A stretch of DNA of 64,000 nt from Cesiribacter sp964504565 (lineage in GTDB: Bacteria; Bacteroidota; Bacteroidia; Cytophagales; Cyclobacteriaceae), in NCBI GenBank assembly GCA_964504565.1, contig CAZDEY010000003.1:186001-250000 (forward strand), given 5' to 3'. The translations under genes were made by a program, and so were the position numbers. Below, one piece after another: positions 36,262-46,159 of this stretch. Below the pieces are notes generated by a model. That model did not search any database. It worked only from the letters and a program-made list of their open reading frames with translations, and was not told the origin of the DNA. Every line of letters starts with the position of its first letter. The first letter of the stretch is position 1.

Positions 36262-38106
36262 CTACATTTGCTTCACAAACTCCTTAAACACTTCCTTATG
36301 CTTTTCTAAATCAAGTTTGGGCGATAGGGAAACCCGGGCTATATAGTCTTTATCGCCTTCCTTAGTGGTGCCTTGGGTAGAGGTGGCGGGTATAGTCCAG
36401 TAGCAACCTTTAAGTTGGCCGTAGCTTACGCAATATTTACTTTCATCCGGAATTTGGCCAATCATCATATTGATCAGCTTTAGGTTCATTCGGCGCTTGT
36501 AAGCTTCTTTTTCTTCGGGGCTATTGCCTTTAGTGGGTAAATCCAGCGAGAATACCGAAGGCGTAAAACCTTGGTCAGCCAGTTCCTCGGATACAAAATT
36601 TATCTTAGCGGCCGGCAATTCTTCCTGAATAAAGTTTACCAGTTCACGGGTATTCCGATAAGCATCGGCTATGCGCTGGTTCATAGATGGCATCTGCTGG
36701 TGAAGTATTTCGAGCTGCTGATCAGTTGCTGCATTATCGCATACAATCAGGTGCTTTTCAATCTTGGGCATCAGGTTAGCCGCTTCATTATTGGCTACGC
36801 AGTAACCGGCGGTAACCTTGCCCCCGCTCGGAAATTTAGAACCGCTAACATACGAAATTGCGCGAATACCAGCGAAGACTCCGTTCTCAGCCATAAATTG
36901 CACATTGGGGCAAAAGGTCTGGTCCAGAATAAAAACCGGATCAATGGCGGCGTTGCCGGCGGGGGTAATTCGTTCTTTCCGTAAGGCTTCGCGTAACTTC
37001 TCCAGATTAGGTACTTCTACCCGTGGGTTGGTCGGTATTTCGGCAATAATGTACGGAATGGCATTTAGCTCGGCTACTTTGCTTAGTACTTGTTCTACAC
37101 TTTGCACCATATCGTTTTCCCGATCAACCGGCAAATCTACTACCTCTACGTTCGGCAGGCAGGCCGCAACCCTACGCGCCTGATCGTTGGTGCCACCGTA
37201 ACAATTAGGCGGCACAATAAATTTGATCTCTTTATCCGGGTGATTATCCAAGGCTTCCTGTACCAATCCCATCATAATGGCATATTGAATGGAAAGTCCG
37301 CTGGAAGCTATCAATGGTGTAGTGCTGGTAGCAGTAATTTCCTTAATGGTACGTTGCAGCTCAGTTTTTATAGATGCCCTATTCTTAATTTGCTCAGGTT
37401 GTACTTTTACTCCAGCTACCTGTTGCAGGGCTACCAAACAGTTAGCTGGCGTCATGGCAACAGATTCTCGGCGGCGCACGTGCTGAATTTCAGAAATATA
37501 CGGCTGATTAGACGGGCCGTTCACTACAATAATACTGCCTAATTTTGGCACAAGCTGAATGTAGAAATCCACTTCCGGCTGTAATTTAATCTGACCGAAA
37601 GTAGCCTCCTGTGAAAGCAAAATAGTACTTCCCTCGAAAGCCGGAAGATTATCGGTAGAGCTAATTTTTTGTAGCTCAAAACTATACCCATATACCTTAT
37701 GAATAGCCTCCGCGTCAAAATTAGCGGGTAGCTGGCCGGTAAAAAGAATGCGGGTAGCTTTGTTTAGAAAAAGGTTTTTACGCAACACCGCCAGTATAGG
37801 CATAGTACTGGATTGAAAGCTGATTACGTTGTGAGCTGGTAATGAATATTGTTGCCCTATACCCCATTCTAGTATCGTAGAAAGCGGGTGACCCAAACGT
37901 ATATAATCGTAAGCGGTCGGTAGTTCACTTAGGGCATTTCGATCAGCATTTTCGGCTTGGTACAGAGCATTAAACTGTTCTAAAAACTCAGTTTTGGCAA
38001 ACTCTTCGTTATAAATATCCAGGCGGTGGGTAGTTAGGTGTAGCCAGTCGGTAGGCATATTTTTAAGAACCTGCTGAATATAGCCGAATGCTTTATTGGG
38101 TTGCAT
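36262..38106 (-). CDS. long Cys/Met-metabolism PLP-dependent enzyme
   Basis: A 614-residue protein whose C-terminal two thirds look like the cystathionine gamma-synthase family: ASSGLSIQYAI near 268, the PLP-ring Asp in FILDQTFCP (D395), and the Schiff-base Lys in SGSKFPSGGK (K424). That family usually has about 380-400 residues. Here the first 230 residues form an extra region with its own weak family-like segments (YIRLGHPLSTILEW, VISFQSSTMPILAVL). The overall length recalls fungal cystathionine gamma-synthases of about 600 residues. Substrate is unknown; gamma-synthase or lyase activity is only a guess. No methionine genes are nearby. Confidence 0.75.
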   Translation of the reverse strand: MQPNKAFGYIQQVLKNMPTDWLHLTTHRLDIYNEEFAKTEFLEQFNALYQAENADRNALSELPTAYDYIRLGHPLSTILEWGIGQQYSLPAHNVISFQSSTMPILAVLRKNLFLNKATRILFTGQLPANFDAEAIHKVYGYSFELQKISSTDNLPAFEGSTILLSQEATFGQIKLQPEVDFYIQLVPKLGSIIVVNGPSNQPYISEIQHVRRRESVAMTPANCLVALQQVAGVKVQPEQIKNRASIKTELQRTIKEITATSTTPLIASSGLSIQYAIMMGLVQEALDNHPDKEIKFIVPPNCYGGTNDQARRVAACLPNVEVVDLPVDRENDMVQSVEQVLSKVAELNAIPYIIAEIPTNPRVEVPNLEKLREALRKERITPAGNAAIDPVFILDQTFCPNVQFMAENGVFAGIRAISYVSGSKFPSGGKVTAGYCVANNEAANLMPKIEKHLIVCDNAATDQQLEILHQQMPSMNQRIADAYRNTRELVNFIQEELPAAKINFVSEELADQGFTPSVFSLDLPTKGNSPEEKEAYKRRMNLKLINMMIGQIPDESKYCVSYGQLKGCYWTIPATSTQGTTKEGDKDYIARVSLSPKLDLEKHKEVFKEFVKQM

Positions 38107-38320
38107 AGTTATTGCGAATTTTGAACCCTACAAAGTTGTCAAGCCTTATAGGTGGAGGTATATATGTTTACGACCAAAATTAGTAAAAGGCTTTAACCTT
38201 GGCAAAAACTACAGAAATCATCCTTGAGCTTCTTTAAGGTATAGATGTAGTTTTATCAAGCATTACTTTGTAATTCAAAGTACTTTTATTTATTTTGAAC
38301 CAATTACGAATTTGTTTAAA

Positions 38321-38917
38321 ATGTCAGGAACGGTTTCCACCGGATTTTATAATTCAATTGCCGTAATCTATCCGGTGATAGATGCATGTCTGATGCCTCA
38401 GAAGCTAAAATTCTACCGAATTATCAATGAGCAGCTACCCGGCAATTTACTAGAAATAGGCGTTGGAAATGGCAGTCATTTGAAATTTCTAACTAAGCAC
38501 CGAATTACCGGAATTGATACCTCGGAGCGAATGCTGAATTTTGCCCGCCGGAACGCAAATAAAGAAACCTCATTATTGGTAATGGATGGAACCCATACCA
38601 GCTTTGCCGACGCCAGCTTCAATTATATTGTGCTTTCGCATATACTATCGGTAGTTAAAGAACCAAATCTGTTGCTAGAAGAGGCTTACCGGATTCTCAA
38701 GCCTGGCGGTAAACTCTTTATTCTCAATCATTTTACCCCCAACAATTTTCTAAGTTGGTTCGATTTTGTCTTTAACATTGTATCGCCTTTATTTTGTTTT
38801 CGTTCTTACTTTAGGCCGGAACACCTAAAAGCATTAAATAATTTTATTTTAAGTTACGAAGAAAGTGGTGGGTTGTGTAACTACTTCAGAATTCAGGTAT
38901 ATGAAAAGAGCCTATAG
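38321..38917 (+). CDS. class I SAM-dependent methyltransferase
   Basis: A 199-residue methyltransferase of the UbiE/PmtA-like group. Motif I is LLEIGVGNGSHLKFL, followed by GIDTSERMLNFARR, FNYIVLSHILSV and LKPGGKLFILNH. The similarity to phosphatidylethanolamine N-methyltransferases (repeated KFYRIINE, LSHILSVVKEP) suggests a lipid substrate, but this is weak. A TTG at 38312 is possible; the ATG at 38321 is preferred. It overlaps the next gene by 17 bp. Confidence 0.85.
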   Translation: MSGTVSTGFYNSIAVIYPVIDACLMPQKLKFYRIINEQLPGNLLEIGVGNGSHLKFLTKHRITGIDTSERMLNFARRNANKETSLLVMDGTHTSFADASFNYIVLSHILSVVKEPNLLLEEAYRILKPGGKLFILNHFTPNNFLSWFDFVFNIVSPLFCFRSYFRPEHLKALNNFILSYEESGGLCNYFRIQVYEKSL

Positions 38918-39410
38918 TTTAGCCGCAGTTTTGTTGCTAATTAGCCTGCTTATTTACCTGTTTTATCGAACGGATCAGACGCTGGTTAATATGGTACTGG
39001 CTCAACTTATTCCTGCCGATTCATACTCGGAAGCTAAGGCAACTATAAGCTCTCGACTACCTTTGAATTCCATACTAATTTATTCGGTACCCGGCGGGCT
39101 ATGGGTTTTAGCTACTACCCTGCTGACCAAAGAATATCATTTAAAATTTTTCAGATATAAGGTTAAGGTTGAATTATTGCCCCTGGCATTTGCTTTAGGC
39201 TTAGAGGTTCTACAATACTTCAATATAGTTTTTGGCCGGTTCGACTGGCTGGATGTAGCAGCTTATCTGGTAGCTTTCTGGATGGCCCGGTGGGTTTTAA
39301 CTAAAAATTACCAATCAAGCTCCGCCGATATTCTTCAGCCATTTACCCTCCAAAGTGTGGTGGCTATACTGGCGATTATTGTGGTGCTTATGGCTCACGT
39401 TTGTCACTAA
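38901..39410 (+). CDS. VanZ-like membrane protein
   Basis: A 169-residue inner-membrane protein with four hydrophobic helices. The segment ALGLEVLQYFNIVFGRFDWL followed by DVAAYLVAFW resembles the VanZ-like pattern (EXXQXF...GRXXDXXDXXXN, partly degenerate). The function is unknown. The start at the ATG 38901, inside the methyltransferase end, fits better than the earlier frame opening. It probably belongs with the following dgkA gene. Confidence 0.7.
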   Translation: MKRAYSLAAVLLLISLLIYLFYRTDQTLVNMVLAQLIPADSYSEAKATISSRLPLNSILIYSVPGGLWVLATTLLTKEYHLKFFRYKVKVELLPLAFALGLEVLQYFNIVFGRFDWLDVAAYLVAFWMARWVLTKNYQSSSADILQPFTLQSVVAILAIIVVLMAHVCH

Positions 39411-39414
39411 GCGT

Positions 39415-39771
39415 ATGATTAGGAAGCACTTTAGAAGTTATATATATGCCGGTCGGGGCCTATGGCTAGCCTTTAGGTTTGAGCCAAATATGAGGGTGCA
39501 CAGCTTTGCAGCTATTCTGGTTTTAGTGGCTAATATTATGCTGAATGTAAGCCGGACTGATTGGGTGTTAACCATTATTATCATCAGCATTACATTTTCG
39601 GCTGAGGTGCTGAATACCGCTATTGAAAAACTAGCCGATCGGGTTAGTTTAGAACAAGACCCACTTATTGGTAAAGCTAAAGATTTGGCCGCCGGGGCTG
39701 TATTGATTATTAGTGTGGGGGCAGCCATTTGCGGGGCAATTATCTATCTACCCTATCTGTTTAGTCTGTAA
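39415..39771 (+). CDS. dgkA: diacylglycerol/undecaprenol kinase family protein DgkA
   Basis: A small integral-membrane kinase of the DgkA family. It phosphorylates diacylglycerol in proteobacteria and undecaprenol in Gram-positive bacteria. The 118 residues from the ATG at 39415 have three membrane helices and the catalytic signature SAEVLNTAIEKLADR, with the basic DPLIGKAKDLAAGAV segment after it. It starts 4 bp after the VanZ-like gene. Confidence 0.93.
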   Translation: MIRKHFRSYIYAGRGLWLAFRFEPNMRVHSFAAILVLVANIMLNVSRTDWVLTIIIISITFSAEVLNTAIEKLADRVSLEQDPLIGKAKDLAAGAVLIISVGAAICGAIIYLPYLFSL

Positions 39772-39788
39772 TGCCTACCTTCTGAAGT

Positions 39789-40562
39789 ATGAGATATTTT
39801 GTAGCGGAGAATTCCGTAGTAAGAAAAACTTGGGGTACTAGCGATACCGTATTGTTTATTTTCGCCGGGGCATCGGCCGAGTTTGCCCTGAACAAATCGG
39901 TTCACTGGCTGTACTATACCGGCAAACTGCCCCAGGCTCCTCTGGAGAGATTATTTTCTACAGTAGCCTATGCCCGAAAAATCATATTTTCACCCTACCA
40001 GCAAGCCACTTCTTCTATAGATTCTATAGCCGCAATTCATAAGAGTGTGGAACAGCAGCGTGGGGAAAGTATACCGCAGTGGAGCTATCGCGATGTGTTG
40101 TATATGCTGATAGATTATTCAATTATTGTGCAGGAACTACTGGAAGGCAAGCTTACCCCAAGTGAGAAAGAGGAGGTTTTTGATGTATTTTATCGCTTAG
40201 GTAGCCGAATGGGCATAACGAATTTGGCTACTTCCTATACCGAATGGTTGGGCGATCGGGAAAGGCATATGCTTGAGAACTTGGAGTGGAGTTTTTATAC
40301 CCAAGATTTATATAGTCAGTACAAAAAACATCTGGGATTTACGCGGTACTACCTGTTGCGAATGGTACAGGGCCTTATTTGTCCTAAACAGGTGAAAATG
40401 CAATTAGGGCTAGTAAGTAACCCACTATTTAGGTTAGCTATACCTACTTACCGAATTTTGCGGTCGTTAAAGCTAGACGGGCTTATAAAGGCACTTTTTT
40501 TACCCAATGAGTACAAAGCTCAGATAAAACGTATTGATAGGCCTACAGTAGAATTTGCTTAA
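39789..40562 (+). CDS. MpaB/DUF2236 family oxygenase
   Basis: A 257-residue protein of the MpaB-like (latex-clearing/ER-bound oxygenase, DUF2236) family. It begins with MRYFVAENSVVRKTWGTSDT, then the family segment LFIFAGASAEFALNKSVHWL, and contains PQWSYRDVLYMLIDYSIIVQ. Heme-ligand residues cannot be named with confidence. The substrate is unknown. It follows dgkA by 17 bp. Confidence 0.8.
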   Translation: MRYFVAENSVVRKTWGTSDTVLFIFAGASAEFALNKSVHWLYYTGKLPQAPLERLFSTVAYARKIIFSPYQQATSSIDSIAAIHKSVEQQRGESIPQWSYRDVLYMLIDYSIIVQELLEGKLTPSEKEEVFDVFYRLGSRMGITNLATSYTEWLGDRERHMLENLEWSFYTQDLYSQYKKHLGFTRYYLLRMVQGLICPKQVKMQLGLVSNPLFRLAIPTYRILRSLKLDGLIKALFLPNEYKAQIKRIDRPTVEFA

Positions 40563-40569
40563 TCTACTT

Positions 40570-40603
40570 TAAAACAAAAGAGGCACCGAGTATTCGGCGC
40601 CTC
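40570..40603 (-). terminator. terminator of katG
   Basis: Read on the minus strand, a 10-bp stem (gaggcgccga / tcggtgcctc, one G-U pair) with a 4-base loop is followed by ttttgtttt. It lies 24 bp after the katG stop. Confidence 0.8.
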
Positions 40604-40626
40604 ATTATCAATGTCAAATAGAATTT

Positions 40627-42876
40627 CTAAGCGTCGTATCGGTCCAGGTTCATTACCTTATTCCATACATTGGCAAACTTTTGAGCAAAGCGTTCGCCAG
40701 CCTCTTGGGTAGCGTATACTTCGGCCAGGGCCCGCAATTCAGAGTTTGAACCAAAAATTAAGTCCGCGCGGGTACCGGTCCATTTTACCTCATCACTTTT
40801 ACGGTCGAGGCCTTTAAACAGGTACTGCTCATCATTTTGTTCTCGCCAGGTAGTTCTAATATCCAGCAGGTTCACAAAGAAATCATTCGTTAACGCACCG
40901 GGGTTAGAAGTAAACACTCCGTGGGAAGATACGTCGTAGTTGGTGCCCATTGCGCGCATACCGCCTACTAAAATCGTCATTTCTGGCGCGGTTAACGTTA
41001 GTAGCTGAGCCTTGTCTACTAACATTTCTTCGGCCGTAGCCTTAACGTTATCGCGCTTATGGTAGAAATTTCTAAATCCATCGGCGTTAGGTTCAAGTAT
41101 AGAAAATGCTTCTACATCGGTTTGCTCCTGGGTGGCATCTACCCGGCCTGGTCTAAACGGCAAGTCAATTTCTTTACCAGCCTTCTTAGCTGCTTCTTCT
41201 ACGCCTACATTTCCGGCTAAAACTATCAGGTCAGCCATAGAAATTTCCTTACCGCCGCCTTGAGCGCTATTAAATTCCTGCTGAATCTTCTCGAAGGTTT
41301 TTAGCACCTTATCCAGCATTTGCGGATTATTGACTTCCCACTGGCGTTGCGGATATAAGCGGATACGTGCCCCATTAGCCCCACCCCGTTTATCGGAATG
41401 GCGATACGTTGAGGCCGATGCCCAGGCTGTTCCCACCAACTCAGCTATAGAAAGTCCGGAGTCTTTAATTTTTCCTTTTAAATTACGAATATCCTGTTCA
41501 TTTACTGGCTCGTGCTTGCGCTCCGGCAGAGGATCTTGCCATACCAGCTCTTCCTGGGGCACTTCCGGACCTAAATAGCGGGAAACCGGACCCATATCGC
41601 GGTGGGTCAGCTTAAACCATGCCCGGGCAAATGCATCGGCAAACTCATCAGGGTTTTCATAAAAGCGACGGCTAATTTTCTCATAAGCCGGGTCCATACG
41701 AAGCGATAAATCGGTAGTCAGCATAAAGGGCGCGTGACGCTTGCCCTCGATGTGAGCATCGGGTATTGTATTGGCCCCGGCCCCATTCTTCGGTTGCCAT
41801 TGATGAGCCCCGGCCGGGCTTTTGGTTAATTCCCACTCAAACTCAAACAGGTTTTCAAAATAATTATTACTCCATTGGGTCGGGGTTTTAGTCCAGGTGC
41901 CCTCCAGGCCACTGGTAATAGTATTTTCCGAATGGCCGTGGCCCAGGGTGTTTTTCCAGCCTAAACCCATTTCCATAATATCGGCACCGGCCGGCTCCAC
42001 ACCTATGTATTCGCGCGGATCGCCCGCGCCGTGGCATTTGCCAAACGTATGCCCCCCGGCAATTAGCGCTACGGTTTCCTCATCGTTCATAGCCATACGG
42101 CCAAAAGTTTCGCGTATATGGTGGGCGGCTTCTACTGGATCGGGGTTTCCGTTCGGCCCTTCCGGGTTTACATAAATTAAGCCCATATGCGAGGCAGCCA
42201 GTGGGCTTTCCAGCTCACCGCTTTCGTGGCGAATGGTATTGCCCAGCCATTCGGTTTCCGAGCCCCAGTAAATATCAGTTTCCGGTTCCCAAATATCCTC
42301 GCGGCCACCGCCAAACCCAAAAGTTTTAAAACCCATTGACTCCAGGGCAACGTTACCGGCCAGAATCATTAAATCGGCCCAGGAAATTTTACTGCCGAAC
42401 TTTTGCTTAATTGGCCACAGTAGAAGGCGGGCCTTATCAAGATTGGCATTATCCGGCCAGCTATTTAGTGGGGCAAATCGCTGCGAACCGGAACTGGCCC
42501 CGCCCCGGCCATCCTGAATACGGTAGGTGCCGGCACTGTGCCAAGCCATCCGTATAAAAAATGGGCCGTAATGTCCGTAGTCCGCCGGCCACCAATCCTG
42601 GGAGTCCGTCATCAAATCATTTAGATCCTTTTTAAGCGCCTGATAATCTAAGCTTTTAAAAGCATCTTTATATTTGAAATCCTCATCTAGGGGATTAGAG
42701 GCTACATTTTGATGCAAAATCTGTAGATTAAGCATATTAGGCCACCAGTCGCGATTACTGGTACCGCTACCGGCCGCCGAGGTAATTTCACCGTTTAAAA
42801 AAGGACAGCGGCGCGATTCATTGGTATCCCAAATTGGGGTGTTCGGCTCGGTGTGTCGGTCTTGCTTATGTTCCAT
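40627..42876 (-). CDS. katG: bifunctional catalase-peroxidase KatG
   Basis: Breaks down hydrogen peroxide by catalase and peroxidase activity. The 749 residues form two peroxidase domains. In the first, the distal Arg-Trp-His set is in FIRMAWHSAGTYR and the proximal His in VALIAGGHTFGKCHG. The Tyr of the Met-Tyr-Trp adduct is in MGLIYVNPEGPNG. The C-terminal domain repeats the fold without a heme site. It stands alone, with a terminator after it and a 433-bp gene-free region upstream. Confidence 0.97.
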   Translation of the reverse strand: MEHKQDRHTEPNTPIWDTNESRRCPFLNGEITSAAGSGTSNRDWWPNMLNLQILHQNVASNPLDEDFKYKDAFKSLDYQALKKDLNDLMTDSQDWWPADYGHYGPFFIRMAWHSAGTYRIQDGRGGASSGSQRFAPLNSWPDNANLDKARLLLWPIKQKFGSKISWADLMILAGNVALESMGFKTFGFGGGREDIWEPETDIYWGSETEWLGNTIRHESGELESPLAASHMGLIYVNPEGPNGNPDPVEAAHHIRETFGRMAMNDEETVALIAGGHTFGKCHGAGDPREYIGVEPAGADIMEMGLGWKNTLGHGHSENTITSGLEGTWTKTPTQWSNNYFENLFEFEWELTKSPAGAHQWQPKNGAGANTIPDAHIEGKRHAPFMLTTDLSLRMDPAYEKISRRFYENPDEFADAFARAWFKLTHRDMGPVSRYLGPEVPQEELVWQDPLPERKHEPVNEQDIRNLKGKIKDSGLSIAELVGTAWASASTYRHSDKRGGANGARIRLYPQRQWEVNNPQMLDKVLKTFEKIQQEFNSAQGGGKEISMADLIVLAGNVGVEEAAKKAGKEIDLPFRPGRVDATQEQTDVEAFSILEPNADGFRNFYHKRDNVKATAEEMLVDKAQLLTLTAPEMTILVGGMRAMGTNYDVSSHGVFTSNPGALTNDFFVNLLDIRTTWREQNDEQYLFKGLDRKSDEVKWTGTRADLIFGSNSELRALAEVYATQEAGERFAQKFANVWNKVMNLDRYDA

Positions 42877-43309
42877 AAAAAATTTTTAAAGGGTTTTGTA
42901 AGAATTTTTAATTGTTTAGGTAAAAACGATTTGGTTAGCCCACTTAATTATACGGTAGTAAGCTATAAAACTTTAAAGCTTTAATACTTTATTAATCAAT
43001 GCATTACTTATAAATGTTTCGGTGTTAAGCGCTAAGCCAAATCTTACTTTTTATTTAAACTATAAGCCATTAAGTAAAATTAGCAGTATCCTAATAAGTC
43101 TGCCGTATTGCTAATGCTATCTGAAAAACAAGAAGTACCTGCACCTAATTTCGGCTTAGAATATTCAAATATGTACCAATATAGTATTTATAAAACCAAA
43201 ATTATTAATCAATAGATTTAATCTATTTAAACTATAGGTGAGTACTATTATTTAAAAAAAAAGCCAGACCCGTTTATAGGTCTGGCTTTCTTGTTAGTAC
43301 TTATTCTGT
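42877..43309. other. 433-bp A+T-rich region without a gene
   Basis: No open reading frame of worth and no recognisable RNA. It holds the katG promoter side and, near 43254, the terminator of the next minus-strand gene. I could not identify a peroxide-sensor box. Confidence 0.6.
43254..43288 (-). terminator. intrinsic terminator of the LamG/T9SS gene
   Basis: A perfect 10-bp stem (aagccagacc / ggtctggctt) with an 8-base loop. The run of A at 43254-43262 is read as a U tract on the minus strand, 22 bp past the stop. Confidence 0.9.
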
Positions 43310-45871
43310 TTAGCGACTAATAACCAGTGGCAAGGTGGCTGATTTATTATCTGCTTCAATTCTCAGGAAATAAATACCCTGGCCTTGCTCTAAGCTTATA
43401 GGAATACGACTTAGATGCTGATAGGAATAGGTAGCCAAAGTTTTTCCTAAAGAATTGACAATGGTTAATCTAGTATTCTTATAAGTTGAACCCAACTCCA
43501 ACTTAAATTCACCTGTAGAACTTGGATTAGGGTATACCTTCAGATCTTTCTTAAACAAGTCATCCTCAAGTCCGGTAACTATAATATTGTAGCATTCGGA
43601 AAGCTTCGAGCAGTTTTCAGTAGTAATTTCTACTGCGTAATTACCCGGCACCAGCGGCATAAACTTCTTCTCAGTAGCTCCTTCTACTGGCTCATTATTA
43701 CTATCGCAATTTAACCACTGGTAGGTTGCACCCTCTTGCTGGGCAATAAAGTAGAAACCATCGAGCACCACTTCGTTATTAATTTTTTCTACCGTCAGGT
43801 TCAAGGTCATGGTGCTATCGCAGCCAACGGAGTTTGGTATAACCGCGCTGTAATTCCCCGATTCGGTATAGGTTTGGCCCAACCACTCAAACGAATCGCA
43901 AGCGTACTCGGTAAAGCTAGCCAAAGTAGATCTGTTAATGGTCAGATTCAGCGTCATTACGCTATCACAGCCTACGCTGTTAGGTATAGTTGTGGTGTAG
44001 CTACCGCTTTCGGTGTATACCGAACCTTGCCAGGCATACTCGTTACAGGCGGTTTGGGTAAAATCAGCACTGGTTGAATTATTAATCGTCAGATTTAGGG
44101 TCATTAGACTATCGCAGCCTACACTGTTAGGTATGGTAGCGTTATATATACCGGAAACTGAGTAGGTACTTCCTTGCCACTCGTAGCTGTCGCAGGCAGT
44201 TTCGGTAAAGCTGGCGATAGTAGATTTATTAAGGTTTAAGTTAAGCGTGATTACACTATCGCAGCCTACTGAATTAGGTATAACCGTGTTGTAGGTGCCT
44301 GATTCGGTATAATTCACTCCAAACCACTCATAGTTATCGCATTGGGTAACGGATACGGAGGAAGAGCTGGGCTGATTAACGGTTAGGTTTAGGTTTACCG
44401 TACTATCGCAACCAGTAGAGCTGGTAAACAAATTTGAATATGTGCCAGAGGTTGTATAATTATTTCCGGCCCACTCAAAACTACCGCATACTGTTTTATC
44501 AACATCAACAATGTAGGTAGAACCAATAGTAAGATCTAAGGTCATTACACTGTCGCAGCCTACGGAATTGGGTATTACTTTAGCGTAATTTCCGCTAGTG
44601 GTATAGGTGGTTCCAAACCACTCGTAGCTATCGCAGGCGGTTTGGGTAAAATTAGCGGCGGTAGATTTCTTAATTGTCAGGTTCAGTGTTATTACGCTAT
44701 CGCAGCCCGCGGAATTGGTAATGGTTTTAACAAAGGTACCAGAATTGGTATAACTGATTCCCTGCCATTCATATATATCGCAAGCAGTTTGGGTAAAGGT
44801 GGCGGTGGTACGGTTCTTTATGGTCAGGTCCAGTGTCATTACGCTATCGCAGCCTACGGAGTTTGGTATAGTTGCCGTATAGGTTCCGGAAGCAGTATAG
44901 GTAGTACCTTGCCACTCATAGCTTTCGCAGGCTTCCTGGGCAAAATTAGCAGCTGTGCTATTTTTAATGGTCAAGTTTACGGACATTATACTGTCGCAAC
45001 CATATTGATTCGTAAGGGTATCAGTATAAGTTCCGGAAGCTGTCCAGGTATATTTAGTGCTAGGGCTGGTGTACGAATCGCAAGCCTCAATAGTAACCGA
45101 ACTTCTGTTTACCCCAGCATCACTGCCATCGGGCTTTCGCCAAGCTGCACTGGTATTCATGTTAACCAGCGTACCATTGTAGGAGCCGGCTAGATCGTAT
45201 ACTATAGTATCTGCTCGGCCAATATTAAAGCCATAGTAATTGGTAAGTGAGCTTCCGGAGCTAGTTCCAGTACTATACAAAATACCGACCTCGGCCAGGC
45301 TAAGTTCAGTATTATAAAATGCCACCTCATCAATTTGGCCGGAGAAGAAATTGTTTGCAGTTGAATTAACAAACCGGGCACCTATAGTTGCATTGGCCGG
45401 CGGGGCCAAATTAGTAAGTGCGCTGGTCGATTTTTGTCCTTCTAAAACCCCGTCTAAGTAAAGCGTGGCGGTTTTATCGGCCCGAGTTAAAACCACATGA
45501 TGCCAGTTTCTATCGTTATAGGTATTGGCTGAAGCTGAAATAATAGGGTTATAGCGAGGGTTGCCCCCTTCGTCTAATTCCGTAACAATTTTTCCGGTGG
45601 GGGTAATAGTGATAGTCCAGAAATTTCCGTTACTAGGTGCCGATCGCTTGCCAATAATGGTTTGGGTAGCCGAGCTTGGGTTAGCTTTAAACCAAACCGA
45701 TACACTAAAATCATTGGTCCCAAAGTTGCCAAGGTCAGGGCCTAAGTCCACATAATCATTGGTTCCATCAAATACCAAAACGTTACCGCAGGCATCATTA
45801 TAGGGTTGCTGACTCCAAGCGTTTAGTATTAGGGTAAATAAGGCAACGGTCAACAGTAAAGGTTTTTTCAT
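43310..45871 (-). CDS. secreted LamG protein with nine internal repeats and T9SS sorting domain
   Basis: About 853 residues from the ATG at 45871 (TTG two codons earlier is less likely). Parts in order: a signal peptide (NAWSQ); a LamG/concanavalin-type domain (about 35-215, FDGTNDYVDLG, WHHVVLTRADKTATLYLDG); nine tandem units of about 49 residues (about 253-690); a short Cys-containing linker; and a C-terminal type A sorting domain (KVYPNPSSTGEF to LPLVISR). Each unit carries a conserved Cys early and a second in GCDS, likely a disulfide in a beta-sandwich. It should be exported by T9SS as a surface adhesin or glycan binder. PorX is in the same window. Confidence 0.9.
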   Translation of the reverse strand: MKKPLLLTVALFTLILNAWSQQPYNDACGNVLVFDGTNDYVDLGPDLGNFGTNDFSVSVWFKANPSSATQTIIGKRSAPSNGNFWTITITPTGKIVTELDEGGNPRYNPIISASANTYNDRNWHHVVLTRADKTATLYLDGVLEGQKSTSALTNLAPPANATIGARFVNSTANNFFSGQIDEVAFYNTELSLAEVGILYSTGTSSGSSLTNYYGFNIGRADTIVYDLAGSYNGTLVNMNTSAAWRKPDGSDAGVNRSSVTIEACDSYTSPSTKYTWTASGTYTDTLTNQYGCDSIMSVNLTIKNSTAANFAQEACESYEWQGTTYTASGTYTATIPNSVGCDSVMTLDLTIKNRTTATFTQTACDIYEWQGISYTNSGTFVKTITNSAGCDSVITLNLTIKKSTAANFTQTACDSYEWFGTTYTTSGNYAKVIPNSVGCDSVMTLDLTIGSTYIVDVDKTVCGSFEWAGNNYTTSGTYSNLFTSSTGCDSTVNLNLTVNQPSSSSVSVTQCDNYEWFGVNYTESGTYNTVIPNSVGCDSVITLNLNLNKSTIASFTETACDSYEWQGSTYSVSGIYNATIPNSVGCDSLMTLNLTINNSTSADFTQTACNEYAWQGSVYTESGSYTTTIPNSVGCDSVMTLNLTINRSTLASFTEYACDSFEWLGQTYTESGNYSAVIPNSVGCDSTMTLNLTVEKINNEVVLDGFYFIAQQEGATYQWLNCDSNNEPVEGATEKKFMPLVPGNYAVEITTENCSKLSECYNIIVTGLEDDLFKKDLKVYPNPSSTGEFKLELGSTYKNTRLTIVNSLGKTLATYSYQHLSRIPISLEQGQGIYFLRIEADNKSATLPLVISR

Positions 45872-46159
45872 ATACAAGGGTACTAAGGTTAGTCCTTTCC
45901 AGAACTAGGCAGTATGCAATTAATATCCTACTAAGGTAGTACTATCCGCATACAGCTAAAATTATATACCCTATTAGTAATTGCGTATGTAATAATCATT
46001 TAATCCAACATTAAAGCCGAATTAGAATACTTAATTACCGCTTTAAAAAATATGAATAGTATAATTTTACCTTAGATATAGACCGTATTTAAACAAAAAA
46101 TCAGCTAACTACCGATAGCTGATGATGTAAGTAAAGCTAGAATTAAAAAGTATTGGCAC
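45872..46159. other. A+T-rich intergenic region without a gene
   Basis: About 288 bp between two minus-strand genes. It must hold the promoter of the LamG gene, but no clear consensus, hairpin or small gene could be defended. Confidence 0.5.

Noticed and set aside
36571..37542. Several plus-strand open frames within the PLP-enzyme gene
   Set aside because: All lie antisense to a gene with clear catalytic motifs and have no homology signal.
43790..45115. Regular DNA repeats that could suggest a CRISPR array
   Set aside because: The period is about 147 bp, with no short repeat/spacer structure, and it encodes a continuous protein.
43736..45193. Plus-strand open frames inside the repeat region of the LamG protein
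   Set aside because: They repeat in step with the real gene's repeats on the other strand and show no start or ribosome-binding logic of their own.
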